The notes under the pieces were generated by a model. That model was given only the letters and a program-made list of their open reading frames with translations. It was not told the origin of the DNA and searched no databases. The position numbers were made by a program, and so were the translations under genes. Shown piece by piece: positions 1 to 7,570 of a stretch of 34,986 nucleotides of DNA. The DNA is from a bacterium. GTDB taxonomy: Bacteria; Latescibacterota; UBA2968; UBA8231. Where the stretch lies: NCBI GenBank assembly GCA_027593305.1, contig JAQCJA010000001.1:1-34986 (forward strand), read 5' to 3'. Positions within the stretch are counted from its first letter, which is position 1. Every line of letters starts with the position of its first letter.

Positions 1-143
1 GGTAGGCCATTCTCCAGCCGTTCGAGGGCCTCTTCCTGATCAGAATAGTTGAGTTCGACGATCAACCGGGCCGCCCGAGTGGTGAGATACTCGGGGATGT
101 CGTCCCCGTAATAGTCCAGTCGATACCCCTTGGTTGCACTCAT
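1..143 (-). CDS. Hypothetical protein, N-terminal 47 residues only (3' part lies outside the window)
   Basis: Read on the minus strand, an ATG at 143-141 opens a frame that continues without a stop to the window edge. It begins MSATKGYRLDYYGDDIPEYL and continues with a charged, probably helical stretch (DQEEALERLEN). The ATG overlaps the TGA of the small gene upstream in an ATGA arrangement, as expected for translationally coupled genes. I do not recognise the family, and too little is visible to assign a fold or function. No signal peptide or membrane segment is present in the visible part. Confidence 0.55.
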   Translation of the reverse strand, partial: MSATKGYRLDYYGDDIPEYLTTRAARLIVELNYSDQEEALERLENGL

Positions 144-364
144 TGTAGTGCCGCCTCAGAGCCATTCGTTAGACACTCGTTAGGTACAGGGCCCTCGGTG
201 TCAGCGTAACCCATTGATACTACATCACTTGGTGTTTCAATGGACCACATGAGTTCGCTGAAAATCACCGGGCCAGGTATGGATTGTGCCACTGCCGCCG
301 ACAGGGTCACTGAGGCCGGAATGGTACCAAGAAGACCACAGAAGACGAACGTTCGCATAGACAT
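140..364 (-). CDS. Small secreted protein, possible truncated lamin-tail-domain (LTD) protein
   Basis: A 74-residue product if translation starts at the ATG at 364-362, which has GGGAG about 6 bases upstream on the minus strand. The frame stays open further upstream to 616, but that part looks non-coding. The N-terminus is a good Sec signal peptide: MSMR, a hydrophobic run, then AVAQ as a likely signal peptidase I site near residues 29-30. The mature part opens with GPVIFSELMWS, which resembles the first strand of lamin-tail domains (VIISEVMW-like). The rest of that domain, normally about 100 residues, is missing. The stop overlaps the next gene's start. It may be a decayed remnant of a larger secreted protein or a genuine small exported protein. 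Family assignment is tentative. Confidence 0.45.
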   Translation of the reverse strand: MSMRTFVFCGLLGTIPASVTLSAAVAQSIPGPVIFSELMWSIETPSDVVSMGYADTEGPVPNECLTNGSEAALQ

Positions 365-614
365 CGTGTGCTCCCGGGGAACGGGTTGAAGGGAAGCGGC
401 GGGGTTCGCCGCGATTGTGCCCCGGTTGCAAGTCTTGTGCCGGATTCGACGGTTGTTGGGCAATACGAGGAAAAACAAAGAGTTATGCCAATATGTGCAG
501 GCTCGGGAATCACGCGGGAGTGTGAGGCGGGGCACGCAGTCACGGGTGGCAGGAGAGACAATGCGCCTGACGCATATTCCTTGACGGACGGGCCACCTCC
601 CGTACCTTCGGGGC
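365..614. promoter_or_regulatory. Divergent intergenic region between the small secreted gene and the response regulator
   Basis: 250 bases with no convincing gene. It separates genes transcribed outward in both directions, so it should hold both promoters. A 6-bp GC stem (396-401 with 407-412, 5-base loop) lies in the leader of the minus-strand gene. The stretch around 455-500 is the least GC-rich part and is the likeliest promoter location. I could not identify a convincing -35/-10 pair on either strand. Confidence 0.3.
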
Positions 615-1001
615 ATGTTTCAGAAGAAGATTCTCGTCGTTGATGACGACCCCTACGTGCGCACCCTTGTGGTGAAAATCCTCAATGGTCTGGGGTATTT
701 TGCCCTTCCAGCCAGTGATGCGTGGCAGGCGATGGATCAACTGCAGCAGCACGGCATCGATCTGATCATTCTCGACTTGCGCATGCCGGGCCCTGTCGAC
801 GGCGAGCAATTGCTGTTCACGCTGCGGGATCAGGGCAGCGGCGTGCCTGTGATCGTGTTATCTGGTTGGGTGGATGATGACCTCATCAACGCGCCGCCCG
901 AATGTGTGCACGCAGTGCTCAAGAAGCCGATCAAGATCGACAGTTTCACTCAGACCGTCGCTTCCGTCCTGGGTGAGACGCCGGCGACGACGAGATCGTG
1001 A
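615..1001 (+). CDS. Single-domain response regulator (CheY-like receiver)
   Basis: A 128-residue stand-alone receiver domain with no output domain. All signature residues are present: the acidic pocket D10-D12 after the first strand (ILVVDDD), phosphoacceptor D54 in LIILDLRMP, the hydroxyl residue S83 in IVLSG, and the invariant lysine K104 in LKKP. It would act as a soluble phosphorelay intermediate, taking phosphate from a histidine kinase and passing it on or binding a partner. No kinase is adjacent; the nearest in the window is the GAF-kinase at about 16.6-18.1 kb. The stop codon touches the stop of the convergent HEAT-repeat gene (TGA ends at 1001, TAG starts at 1002). The ribosome-binding site is weak (CGGGG). 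Confidence 0.9.
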   Translation: MFQKKILVVDDDPYVRTLVVKILNGLGYFALPASDAWQAMDQLQQHGIDLIILDLRMPGPVDGEQLLFTLRDQGSGVPVIVLSGWVDDDLINAPPECVHAVLKKPIKIDSFTQTVASVLGETPATTRS

Positions 1002-1925
1002 CTACTCGTACTGCTGGGCCAACACGTGACTCAGAACCTTGGTTGCCTGCTTGCGCACGGCGAGGCTCCTGTGCGTTGCGACAAGTCGTTGCAGAGGCAC
1101 AATCGAAGCATGGTCCTTGACCCGGCCCATGGACTTCACCCCCTGCAGCACAAGCGTTTCTGAGCTCTCACCATCGAGAACGAGCGCTGCCAGATAGGTG
1201 ATCTGTCGTTCGTGTCTCAGTTCGAGGGCCCGTTGCGACTGCAGGGCAGGAATCGCCAGATGATTGGCGACGGCAATATTGGCTTCCACCACTGTACGCC
1301 CGGCAACACCTGGAGCCGAAAGGGACACGGCTCCGAGTGCGTCAATCGACGCAAGCCGCACCGTCTCTGTCAGGCCCTTGTTGAGTACCGCCCGCCCCAG
1401 CGCTTCGGCCGCTTCCGGGGAGCCATGCTTGCGCAGCATGAGCACTGCCGACAACCGCAATCGCTCGCTGCGATCGGTCAACTGACGCTCCAGCAGCGGA
1501 ACCGGGTCGAGCAGATCCTTCTTCCCCGCCTCCCATAACGCCTCCGTCGCTCGCAATCGAACGAGTTCATCGCGTTGCGTGGCGTCATCGGCGGCATTTC
1601 CTAGCGCCACCAGAGCTCGTCGGAAGCCCGGATAACGCTGGAAGACAATGGTACGCAGCGCCCGGACGATCTCGAGCCGGAGTTCGGTGCTCCGTTCGAC
1701 TGCCATGGCTCGATTGAGTAAGTCAACGGCCTGGTCCGTACTGGCACGTCCCAAGCCCTGTGCCGCCTTGCGCCGAACCGACACTTCCCGGCTGTTCAGC
1801 AATTCATCACCAAGCCGACGGACGCTGGCAGCCTGTGCCGAGACAGAACTCACTGCGAGCACCATAAAAAGAGAGCAGATGAGCAACATGCGGTAATAAG
1901 TCGGACTATATGATATGGTCGACAT
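1002..1925 (-). CDS. Secreted HEAT-repeat protein
   Basis: About 307 residues from the ATG at 1925; an in-frame TTG at 1952 would add nine residues but has no ribosome-binding site. The N-terminus has a hydrophobic segment (MLLICSLFMVLAVSSVSAQA) that looks like a signal peptide ending near AQA. The rest is a series of paired helices of the HEAT/PBS-lyase type, with recurring patterns such as VRRKAAQGLGR, LRLSAVLMLRKHGSPEA and VRKQATKVLSHV. Such scaffolds bind proteins and are not enzymes. It lies 45 bases downstream of ldcA on the same strand and may be the last gene of the mpl-ldcA operon. An envelope partner role would fit the context, but the sequence does not show it. Confidence 0.8.
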   Translation of the reverse strand: MSTISYSPTYYRMLLICSLFMVLAVSSVSAQAASVRRLGDELLNSREVSVRRKAAQGLGRASTDQAVDLLNRAMAVERSTELRLEIVRALRTIVFQRYPGFRRALVALGNAADDATQRDELVRLRATEALWEAGKKDLLDPVPLLERQLTDRSERLRLSAVLMLRKHGSPEAAEALGRAVLNKGLTETVRLASIDALGAVSLSAPGVAGRTVVEANIAVANHLAIPALQSQRALELRHERQITYLAALVLDGESSETLVLQGVKSMGRVKDHASIVPLQRLVATHRSLAVRKQATKVLSHVLAQQYE

Positions 1926-1970
1926 ATTCTCTTTGTCGGCAGGTAGCAACAATTCCTTCAGTGCCCGGAT

Positions 1971-2912
1971 TCAGACGACCGCACCCTCTGTGACGACGAC
2001 TGTGCCGGCATGGCCATCAACAAGAGTGGATACGCCTATGGGGAGGACGGTTCGCCGCCGCATATGGCCATAGGCAACGCCGCCAACAACAGGCAACGGG
2101 CGGTCCCCCACGGCGTCGATCACCATTTCATGCAACGTCGGTGATGCGGCCATCTCCGCCGGTACAAAGCAGTCCTGGAACGACCCGAGCACGAGCGCCG
2201 CAAGTCTGTCGAGAACACCGGCGAGGCGAAGCTGGTGGAGCATTCGATCCAGGCGGTAAGGAGCTTCCGACACATCTTCGATCAGCAGTACGGCACCATC
2301 GAAAGGTGGTTCGTATGGTGTACCCAGTAAGCTGCACAGCAACGCCAGATTGGCTGCCACGAGGGGGCCCTCTGCCCTTCCGGGGCGTAACACCGTGAGG
2401 CCGTCGCCACCGTCAGGCAGCAGTCCAAGGGGCCCGGACTGCTCCAGAAGGCGCCAGAGACTGTCTGCTACCAAGGGGTCGACCGATGAACCACCCAGAT
2501 CCGTGTCCGCCAGGGCACCGGTGAACGTCACAAGGCCCGTCCTGGCATACAACGCCAATTGCAGTCCAGTGCTGTCGCTGAAACCCACGACAGCCTTCGG
2601 GTGGGCGCGGATGGCATCATAATCAAGCCGATCAATCATTCGCCCGGTGCCGAAACCGCCCCGGACACACAGAAGACCCGAGATCTCGTCATCGAGGAAA
2701 GCATCCATCACGTCCAGGGCACGATCACTGTCCGTTCCCGCCAGATAGTGATACGTATCGTGGATGTGGGGGGAATGCCGGACCCGGTAGCCGCGATGTT
2801 CAAGCCACGCCGAGGCGGTTGCCAGACGTGATGGGTCTGCGGGACGTGACGGAGCCACGAGAGCAATCGTGTCTCCCGGGCTCAGAGCGGGCGGACGCAG
2901 GACCGTCCGCAT
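1971..2912 (-). CDS. ldcA: LD-carboxypeptidase (muramoyltetrapeptide carboxypeptidase, peptidase family S66)
   Basis: A 313-residue protein, the usual length for the S66 family. It removes the terminal D-Ala from cytoplasmic murein tetrapeptides during peptidoglycan recycling. The catalytic triad can be placed: nucleophile S112 in VVGFSDSTGL, an acidic residue in LLIEDVSEAPYRLDRML (E212 or E216), and H283 in AYGHMRRR. The oxyanion-side CVRGGFG motif lies at 82-88, and the N-terminal LSPGDTIALVAPS is typical. There is no signal peptide, consistent with a cytoplasmic enzyme. Its ATG follows the mpl TGA by one base, so the two are translationally coupled. The pairing makes sense: the tripeptide this enzyme produces is the substrate of Mpl. 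Confidence 0.93.
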   Translation of the reverse strand: MRTVLRPPALSPGDTIALVAPSRPADPSRLATASAWLEHRGYRVRHSPHIHDTYHYLAGTDSDRALDVMDAFLDDEISGLLCVRGGFGTGRMIDRLDYDAIRAHPKAVVGFSDSTGLQLALYARTGLVTFTGALADTDLGGSSVDPLVADSLWRLLEQSGPLGLLPDGGDGLTVLRPGRAEGPLVAANLALLCSLLGTPYEPPFDGAVLLIEDVSEAPYRLDRMLHQLRLAGVLDRLAALVLGSFQDCFVPAEMAASPTLHEMVIDAVGDRPLPVVGGVAYGHMRRRTVLPIGVSTLVDGHAGTVVVTEGAVV

Positions 2913-2913
2913 C

Positions 2914-4338
2914 TCAGGCTCGGGATCGTTTCGTCAATGCCGCCATCGTTTCTGCCTGGACGCCGCCGAAGCCGGCGTTGCTCATGAATACGACCAGATC
3001 ATTGGCTGTGGTCTCCTGTATCAGGTGGGCGACGATTTTCTCGACACAATCCAGGTGCCAGGCGACTACGCCAGCATCGCACAGGCTGCGGGCAAGGCGT
3101 TCCGGGGAAAAGGGTTTGTCGCCTTTGCTGCGCTCTGGCCGTGGAACAGAACCAATGATCACCGCGTCGGCATGGGAGAAAGCTTCGAGATAGTCATGCT
3201 CGAAGGTAGCCCGGGCGTTGGTCGAACTGGCCGGCTCAAAGACGGCCCAGAGTCGACCATCAGGGTGGGCGTTACGCAGCCCGGCCAGTGTTTCACGGAC
3301 GGCGGTGGGATGGTGCGCAAAGTCGTCGATTACGGTCACGCCGTCGACCGTCCCCAGCAGTTCCTGACGCCGGCGCACACCAACGAACCCTTCCAGAGCC
3401 GCAGGCAGGGTCGACGGGTCGATACCTGTGAAGGTGACGGCAGCAAGCGCCGCCAGGGCATTGCGCACATTGTGCTCTCCCGACAGACCAAGGCGCATAC
3501 GTCCCATGGGCCCATCCGGGCCGACGAGTCCAAAGCTCTGCGTGCCTGACTCCTGCTTCACGTCGATGGCCCGCCATGTGTTGGCCGGGCCCAGGCCGAA
3601 GGTCTGCACCGGGGAGGGCGCCGAATCGAGGATTCCCGTGACCACCGGGTCGTCGCCGTTGGCCAGCACGAGCCCTGATCGGGGGACTTGATTGATGACC
3701 TGGCGGAAGGCTCGGCGGATCTCGTCGAGGTTCTGGAAAATATCGGCGTGATCGAATTCGAGATTGTTGACGATGAGTAGGTGGGGACGATAGAACAGAA
3801 ACTTGGCAAACTTGGCGAAATAGGCGCTGTCGTACTCGTCACCCTCCAGCACGAACCAGTCCCCGGTCCCCAGATGATAGGGGCGCGGCAGATCGCGGGG
3901 CAGGCCCGCCACCAGCCACGAAGGATCGGTGCCGCCACGACGCAGCAAGTGCGCGACCAGAGCGGTCGTTGTCGTCTTTCCATGGGTGCCACTGACAACA
4001 AGGGAGCGCTTGCCGGACAGGAACAGATCGTGCAGAGTTTCGGGGAAGTGGGCATAGGGAATGCCGGCGTCGAGAACCGCTTCGAGTTCAGGATTGCCTC
4101 GGGAAACTGCATTGCCGACGATGACGAGATCCGGCGCGGGCCGTATGTGTTCGGCGCAGAACCCGGAAAGGACGGCGATCCCCTCATCACGAAGGAAGTC
4201 GCTCATGGGGGGATAGATGTGGGTGTCTGAGCCGGTAACGCGATACCCGCGTTGGCGCAGCATGCCGGCCAGAGACCCCATCGCCGTCCCACAGACGGCG
4301 ATTACATGCACGTGAGCATTGGCAGACAAGGGAATCAA
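2914..4338 (-). CDS. mpl: UDP-N-acetylmuramate:L-alanyl-gamma-D-glutamyl-meso-diaminopimelate ligase (Mpl)
   Basis: Mur-ligase family enzyme that joins recycled L-Ala-D-Glu-meso-DAP tripeptide to UDP-MurNAc using ATP. Numbered from the chosen start (474 residues), the Rossmann motif CGTAMGSLAG is at about 16-25, TGSDTHIYPPMSDFL follows, and the P-loop GTHGKTTTT is at 117-125. Further on are EGDEYDSAYF, NNLEFDHADIF, the central-domain EHNVRNALAA and the C-terminal DDFAHHPTAVRETL. The frame stays open upstream to 4563, but that extension is antisense to the next gene and not protein-like. The TTG at 4338 has a GGAGAG ribosome-binding site 6 bases upstream and gives a normal-length N-terminus. 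A CTG two codons earlier is a less likely start. First gene of the mpl-ldcA-HEAT operon. Confidence 0.93.
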   Translation of the reverse strand: MIPLSANAHVHVIAVCGTAMGSLAGMLRQRGYRVTGSDTHIYPPMSDFLRDEGIAVLSGFCAEHIRPAPDLVIVGNAVSRGNPELEAVLDAGIPYAHFPETLHDLFLSGKRSLVVSGTHGKTTTTALVAHLLRRGGTDPSWLVAGLPRDLPRPYHLGTGDWFVLEGDEYDSAYFAKFAKFLFYRPHLLIVNNLEFDHADIFQNLDEIRRAFRQVINQVPRSGLVLANGDDPVVTGILDSAPSPVQTFGLGPANTWRAIDVKQESGTQSFGLVGPDGPMGRMRLGLSGEHNVRNALAALAAVTFTGIDPSTLPAALEGFVGVRRRQELLGTVDGVTVIDDFAHHPTAVRETLAGLRNAHPDGRLWAVFEPASSTNARATFEHDYLEAFSHADAVIIGSVPRPERSKGDKPFSPERLARSLCDAGVVAWHLDCVEKIVAHLIQETTANDLVVFMSNAGFGGVQAETMAALTKRSRA

Positions 4339-4344
4339 ATGCAG

Positions 4345-4350
4345 CTCTCC
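4345..4350 (-). promoter_or_regulatory. Ribosome-binding site deciding a TTG start for mpl
   Basis: On the minus strand these bases read GGAGAG, six bases before the TTG at 4338-4336. No ATG or GTG lies at the expected N-terminus of Mpl, so this site is the main support for a TTG start. Confidence 0.55.
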
Positions 4351-4433
4351 GGGCCTGTGGCGACCTTGGTGGATATGTGGTAACTTCGAATGAAATATAA
4401 AGATACGACGAATCTGAAGAGGCGAAGGGCCTG
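4351..4433. promoter_or_regulatory. AT-rich divergent promoter region between mpl and the 430-residue membrane-anchored protein
   Basis: The only distinctly AT-rich short stretch in this part of the window (about 4371-4415) lies between two divergent operons. TATAAA at 4396-4401 could serve as a -10 element for the plus-strand gene. No good -35 hexamer sits at 16-18 bases, so the promoter call rests on composition and position. Confidence 0.35.
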
Positions 4434-5726
4434 GTGAAGTCACTTCCTCTATACATCGGTGGACTGCTGATCGCCGTCGCCGCCGCCGGCGCCGCGATGG
4501 TCTTTCTGACGCCACCACCCGTGCCTGCATCGCCTCCTGTGTCAGTGGTGGCGCCCCTGCCACGCCGCCTGCCAGAAAAACCGCGCCCGGCGGCGAAGGA
4601 CGAGCTGTCCCCCGATGAGGTCAAAGCTCAGGATGAAGAGGATATCATCAAGATCCTCCTTGCCCAGATCGAGACGACGCCGGAAGCCATAGATGAAGCG
4701 TGGCTCCAGGAGATGTGCCAGTACATAACCGGCCCTGATTCGCTCGCTGCGTTCTGGAAAGAGGTCATCTCCCGCGGTCAGGTCTTCAGCGCCAGCTATG
4801 TCTCCCGCAAGGAGAAGTCCGGCAGCGTTCTGTCACGCAATCCACTGTACTATGTCTTTGAGGCCCGCGAATTCATCTACAGCACGGATCCTCAGGAGCC
4901 GAAGCTGCTGGGGGAGGCCCCTGGCCTGCTGGCGATGGCTATCGCCAAATCGTGGGAAGAGAGTCGCAAGGAAATCCGCGATGTGATGGCCAAGGAGACA
5001 CGCAAGAAGGCACAGGATGTCGTTGTCCCCGAGGAACTGGGCAGCCTCGATGATGAGGTGAGGACCACCTACTTCAAAGAGCATCTCAAGCTCTACGAAG
5101 TGTTGAGCAACATGGCTGCGAAGGGCGGCGGTGATCCACGCCAGTACATGCGCCAGCAGATACGGTTGCACGAGGCTTCCATCGTCGATCGGCAGACACG
5201 TCTGCTGGAGGTCATGTCCAATGCCCGCGAGCACTATCAGGGGCACAGCAACAGCGCCAGGCCGGCAACCGTGCAGATGACGCGCTGGAGCAATGCCGTC
5301 AACGAGCAACTGCTTTCCCTCGGCAAGATCTATATCGACGCGGCGCTCGCCGAAAAGGCCTTCCGCGGGTTGATGCAGGACTATGCCGATCTTGGTTTCA
5401 AGGCGCTGGCCATGGTCTACCAGCGAAGCAAGTCGGGCGAGGCGCTGCGCGTCATGCGTGAGGCCAATCGTATCCAGCGGTACAACCTCTGGCAGATGGC
5501 GCGGGTCGCGTGGAAGAACGCAAAAGCCCTGGCAGCGGCAGGGCGCATCGCCGAAGCTGACGACGAGTTCCTTGTCGCCAAGCGCCACTACCTGCAGTGC
5601 CTGTCCCGGTTGGAACGCAGCAAAATGCCCACGGTGCTCGACGAGTACCGTCGGTTGCAGGCCGACATTACCACCTGGGTGACGTCGCGCAAGCTTGAGA
5701 GCGTCGCTGTCGCCACCGACGGCTGA
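4434..5726 (+). CDS. Membrane-anchored helical protein of unknown function
   Basis: A 430-residue protein starting at GTG, with AAGGG about 6 bases upstream. A single N-terminal hydrophobic segment (about residues 5-25) looks like an uncleaved anchor. It is followed by a proline-rich linker (about 26-55) and then an almost wholly helical, charged domain. The C-terminal third (about 300-400) has TPR-like helix pairs, for example ALAEKAFRGLMQDYADLGFKA and KALAAAGRIAEADDEFLVAK. No catalytic motif is visible. The stop lies 5 bases before the next gene, so it probably belongs to the glycan operon that follows. A scaffold or assembly role at the membrane is plausible but not shown. I do not recognise a named family. 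Confidence 0.75.
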   Translation: MKSLPLYIGGLLIAVAAAGAAMVFLTPPPVPASPPVSVVAPLPRRLPEKPRPAAKDELSPDEVKAQDEEDIIKILLAQIETTPEAIDEAWLQEMCQYITGPDSLAAFWKEVISRGQVFSASYVSRKEKSGSVLSRNPLYYVFEAREFIYSTDPQEPKLLGEAPGLLAMAIAKSWEESRKEIRDVMAKETRKKAQDVVVPEELGSLDDEVRTTYFKEHLKLYEVLSNMAAKGGGDPRQYMRQQIRLHEASIVDRQTRLLEVMSNAREHYQGHSNSARPATVQMTRWSNAVNEQLLSLGKIYIDAALAEKAFRGLMQDYADLGFKALAMVYQRSKSGEALRVMREANRIQRYNLWQMARVAWKNAKALAAAGRIAEADDEFLVAKRHYLQCLSRLERSKMPTVLDEYRRLQADITTWVTSRKLESVAVATDG

Positions 5727-5731
5727 GCTTC

Positions 5732-6691
5732 GTGACGACTGCCGTTGCCGCCGCCCTGGCGAACTGGAACGGTGGCGCCTATCTGCCAACCTGCCTTGCA
5801 GCACTTGAAGGGCAGACACGCCCCCTCGGCGAGATTGTCATTGTTGACAATGGTTCGACGGATGGTTCCGTCGAGTGGTTGGCGGCGTATGGCAAAGGAC
5901 TGACGCTTCTGCGCAACCCACAGAACGAGGGCTATTGCCATGGCTACAATCGGGCGATCGCTGCAACCGATACACCCTATGTCCTGGTGCTGAATACCGA
6001 CGTCTACCTCGACCCCGGATTTGTCGAGGCGGCGATCCGCGTGCTTGACACCCATGCCGAGGCAGCGGCGGTGACGGGCTGTTTCTACGAGCAAGCGACG
6101 GAGCGGACCATCGGCGGCGGCTTCCGCCTGCGGCGACAGTTGCGCATGCGTCCGGAGGACTCGGCCGGACCGGAGCGCGAAGTCTTCGGGGCCAGTGGAG
6201 CAGCCGTGCTGTTCCGCCGCGCCGCACTGGTCGACGCTGCCGAAGCTTCCGCCGAATTCTATGATCCTCGCTATTTCAGCTACGGCGAAGACATCGATCT
6301 GGCCTGGCGCCTGCGCTCCATGGGCTGGACCGTGCGCTACGCGCCGGAGGCCCGAGCGCATCACGTTGGCTCAGGCTCACTCGGCGGGGCCCTCCGCTTT
6401 CTTGAGAAGCCGGCGGTCTTCCAGCGCCACGCATTGAAGAATCGCTACCTGACGCTGCTGAAAAATGCCCCGCCCGGCCTCCTCGTCGAGATGGGGGCCG
6501 CCCTGCTGCTGACCGATCTGGCCCTGTGGCCTTTCCTGTGCCTGCGGCAGCCCTGGCGAGTACCGTACCTCCTGGGTGGTATCATCGATGTGATCCGGCT
6601 GTTCCCTGGCACCTGGCGCAGACGCCGTGTCCTGCAGGCCCGATCCCGGTTGGGAAGCCAGGCCGTGCGCCCCTGGTTGCAGGGCCTCTGA
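5732..6691 (+). CDS. Family 2 glycosyltransferase (rhamnosyltransferase-like)
   Basis: A 319-residue GT-A fold enzyme starting at GTG, 5 bases after the previous stop. The nucleotide-sugar site is shown by AALANWNGGAYLPTCLAAL at the N-terminus, then IVIVDNGSTDGSVEWL and the DXD-type motif in VLNTDVYLDPGF. GEDIDLAWRLRSMGW further on is the usual acceptor-side ED motif of this group. A hydrophobic region at about 250-285 may associate with the membrane. It should transfer a sugar from a nucleotide donor onto a lipid-linked glycan on the cytoplasmic face. The sugar cannot be deduced. First enzyme of the glycan operon. Confidence 0.88.
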   Translation: MTTAVAAALANWNGGAYLPTCLAALEGQTRPLGEIVIVDNGSTDGSVEWLAAYGKGLTLLRNPQNEGYCHGYNRAIAATDTPYVLVLNTDVYLDPGFVEAAIRVLDTHAEAAAVTGCFYEQATERTIGGGFRLRRQLRMRPEDSAGPEREVFGASGAAVLFRRAALVDAAEASAEFYDPRYFSYGEDIDLAWRLRSMGWTVRYAPEARAHHVGSGSLGGALRFLEKPAVFQRHALKNRYLTLLKNAPPGLLVEMGAALLLTDLALWPFLCLRQPWRVPYLLGGIIDVIRLFPGTWRRRRVLQARSRLGSQAVRPWLQGL

Positions 6692-6694
6692 CCC

Positions 6695-7570
6695 ATGTCG
6701 ACGGCGAAACCGCCAGCGCTTGTGACGGGCGCGACTGGATACACCGGCCGACGCCTGGTGCATCGCCTGGTTCATTCCGGGCACAGTGTCCGGGTCCTGG
6801 TGCGCCCGGACAGTCATGTCGAGTCGCTGCCGGAGGGCATCGAGATCCTCCGCGGTGACCTCGACGATCCAGCAACGCTCCGTCCGGCGCTCGAGGGTGT
6901 GAGCCGCATCTATCACCTGGCCCACGTCCGGTTCACCGGCAATCTCATGCCGCACGTTCCAGCGGATGTCGCTCACGTCGTTATCGTCAGCTCACTGAGG
7001 GCGCTGTCACGCGTCGCGTCGCCTACGGTTGCGCAGGTCCTGAGCGGCGAGACCGCAGTGGCTGGTGCCAGAGTACCGTGGACGATTCTGCGGCCATCGA
7101 TGATCTTCGGTGATGGCGATGACCGCAACATCAGTCGCCTTGTCAGTCGGGTTCGGCAAGGCAACTGGATCCCCACGATGGGTCGACACTGCCTGCATCA
7201 GCCCGTCTATGTGGGCGATGTTGTTGAGGCGATCCTCGCTTGTGTCGAGGCGCCCGCTGCCAGGGGGCAGACGTATGCCATCGCTGGCGCCATGCCGCTG
7301 ACCTGGGATGCCCTCATACATGCTGTGGGAGATGTCGTCGGCCAGCGGCCCCGGCAATGGCCCGTGCCGGCAGCTGTCGCCGCGCGATTCCTGTCAGCCC
7401 TTGAAGCAACAGGGCTCCGGTTGCCCATTGAGGCCGAACAGGTATGGCGCATGCTGGAAGACAAGGTGTATGACATCGAGCCGGCTCGACGGGATCTGCA
7501 TTTTGCGCCCCTGACCTTCGCGGCAGCGATGCGACAGATTTATGGTGACCCGGAGGAGATCAGAGCATGA
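6695..7570 (+). CDS. NAD(P)-dependent epimerase/dehydratase-like protein (extended SDR, atypical)
   Basis: A 291-residue Rossmann protein. The cofactor motif TGATGYTGRRL lies near the N-terminus (about 11-21), with LRGDLDD and IYHLAHV further on, as in extended short-chain dehydrogenases. PWTILRPSMIFGDGDD and the C-terminal substrate domain are also family-like. The YxxxK catalytic pair expected after the VIVSS strand is not present. That segment is short and reads ALSRVASPTVAQVLSGETAV. The same loss occurs in NmrA/NDUFA9-type members, which bind nucleotide without classical epimerase chemistry. Its last codons overlap the next gene's start (ATGA). In this operon a sugar-nucleotide role is expected, but the missing residues make the reaction uncertain. 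Confidence 0.8.
   Translation: MSTAKPPALVTGATGYTGRRLVHRLVHSGHSVRVLVRPDSHVESLPEGIEILRGDLDDPATLRPALEGVSRIYHLAHVRFTGNLMPHVPADVAHVVIVSSLRALSRVASPTVAQVLSGETAVAGARVPWTILRPSMIFGDGDDRNISRLVSRVRQGNWIPTMGRHCLHQPVYVGDVVEAILACVEAPAARGQTYAIAGAMPLTWDALIHAVGDVVGQRPRQWPVPAAVAARFLSALEATGLRLPIEAEQVWRMLEDKVYDIEPARRDLHFAPLTFAAAMRQIYGDPEEIRA

Noticed and set aside
470..510. Possible sigma-54-like promoter on the minus strand (TGGCAT with a spaced TTTG)
   Set aside because: The -12 element lacks the required GC, so the match is not better than chance.
4339..4563. N-terminal extension of Mpl by 75 residues
   Set aside because: It is Arg/Pro-rich, antisense to the start of the 430-residue gene, covers the divergent promoter region, and is unlike any Mpl N-terminus.
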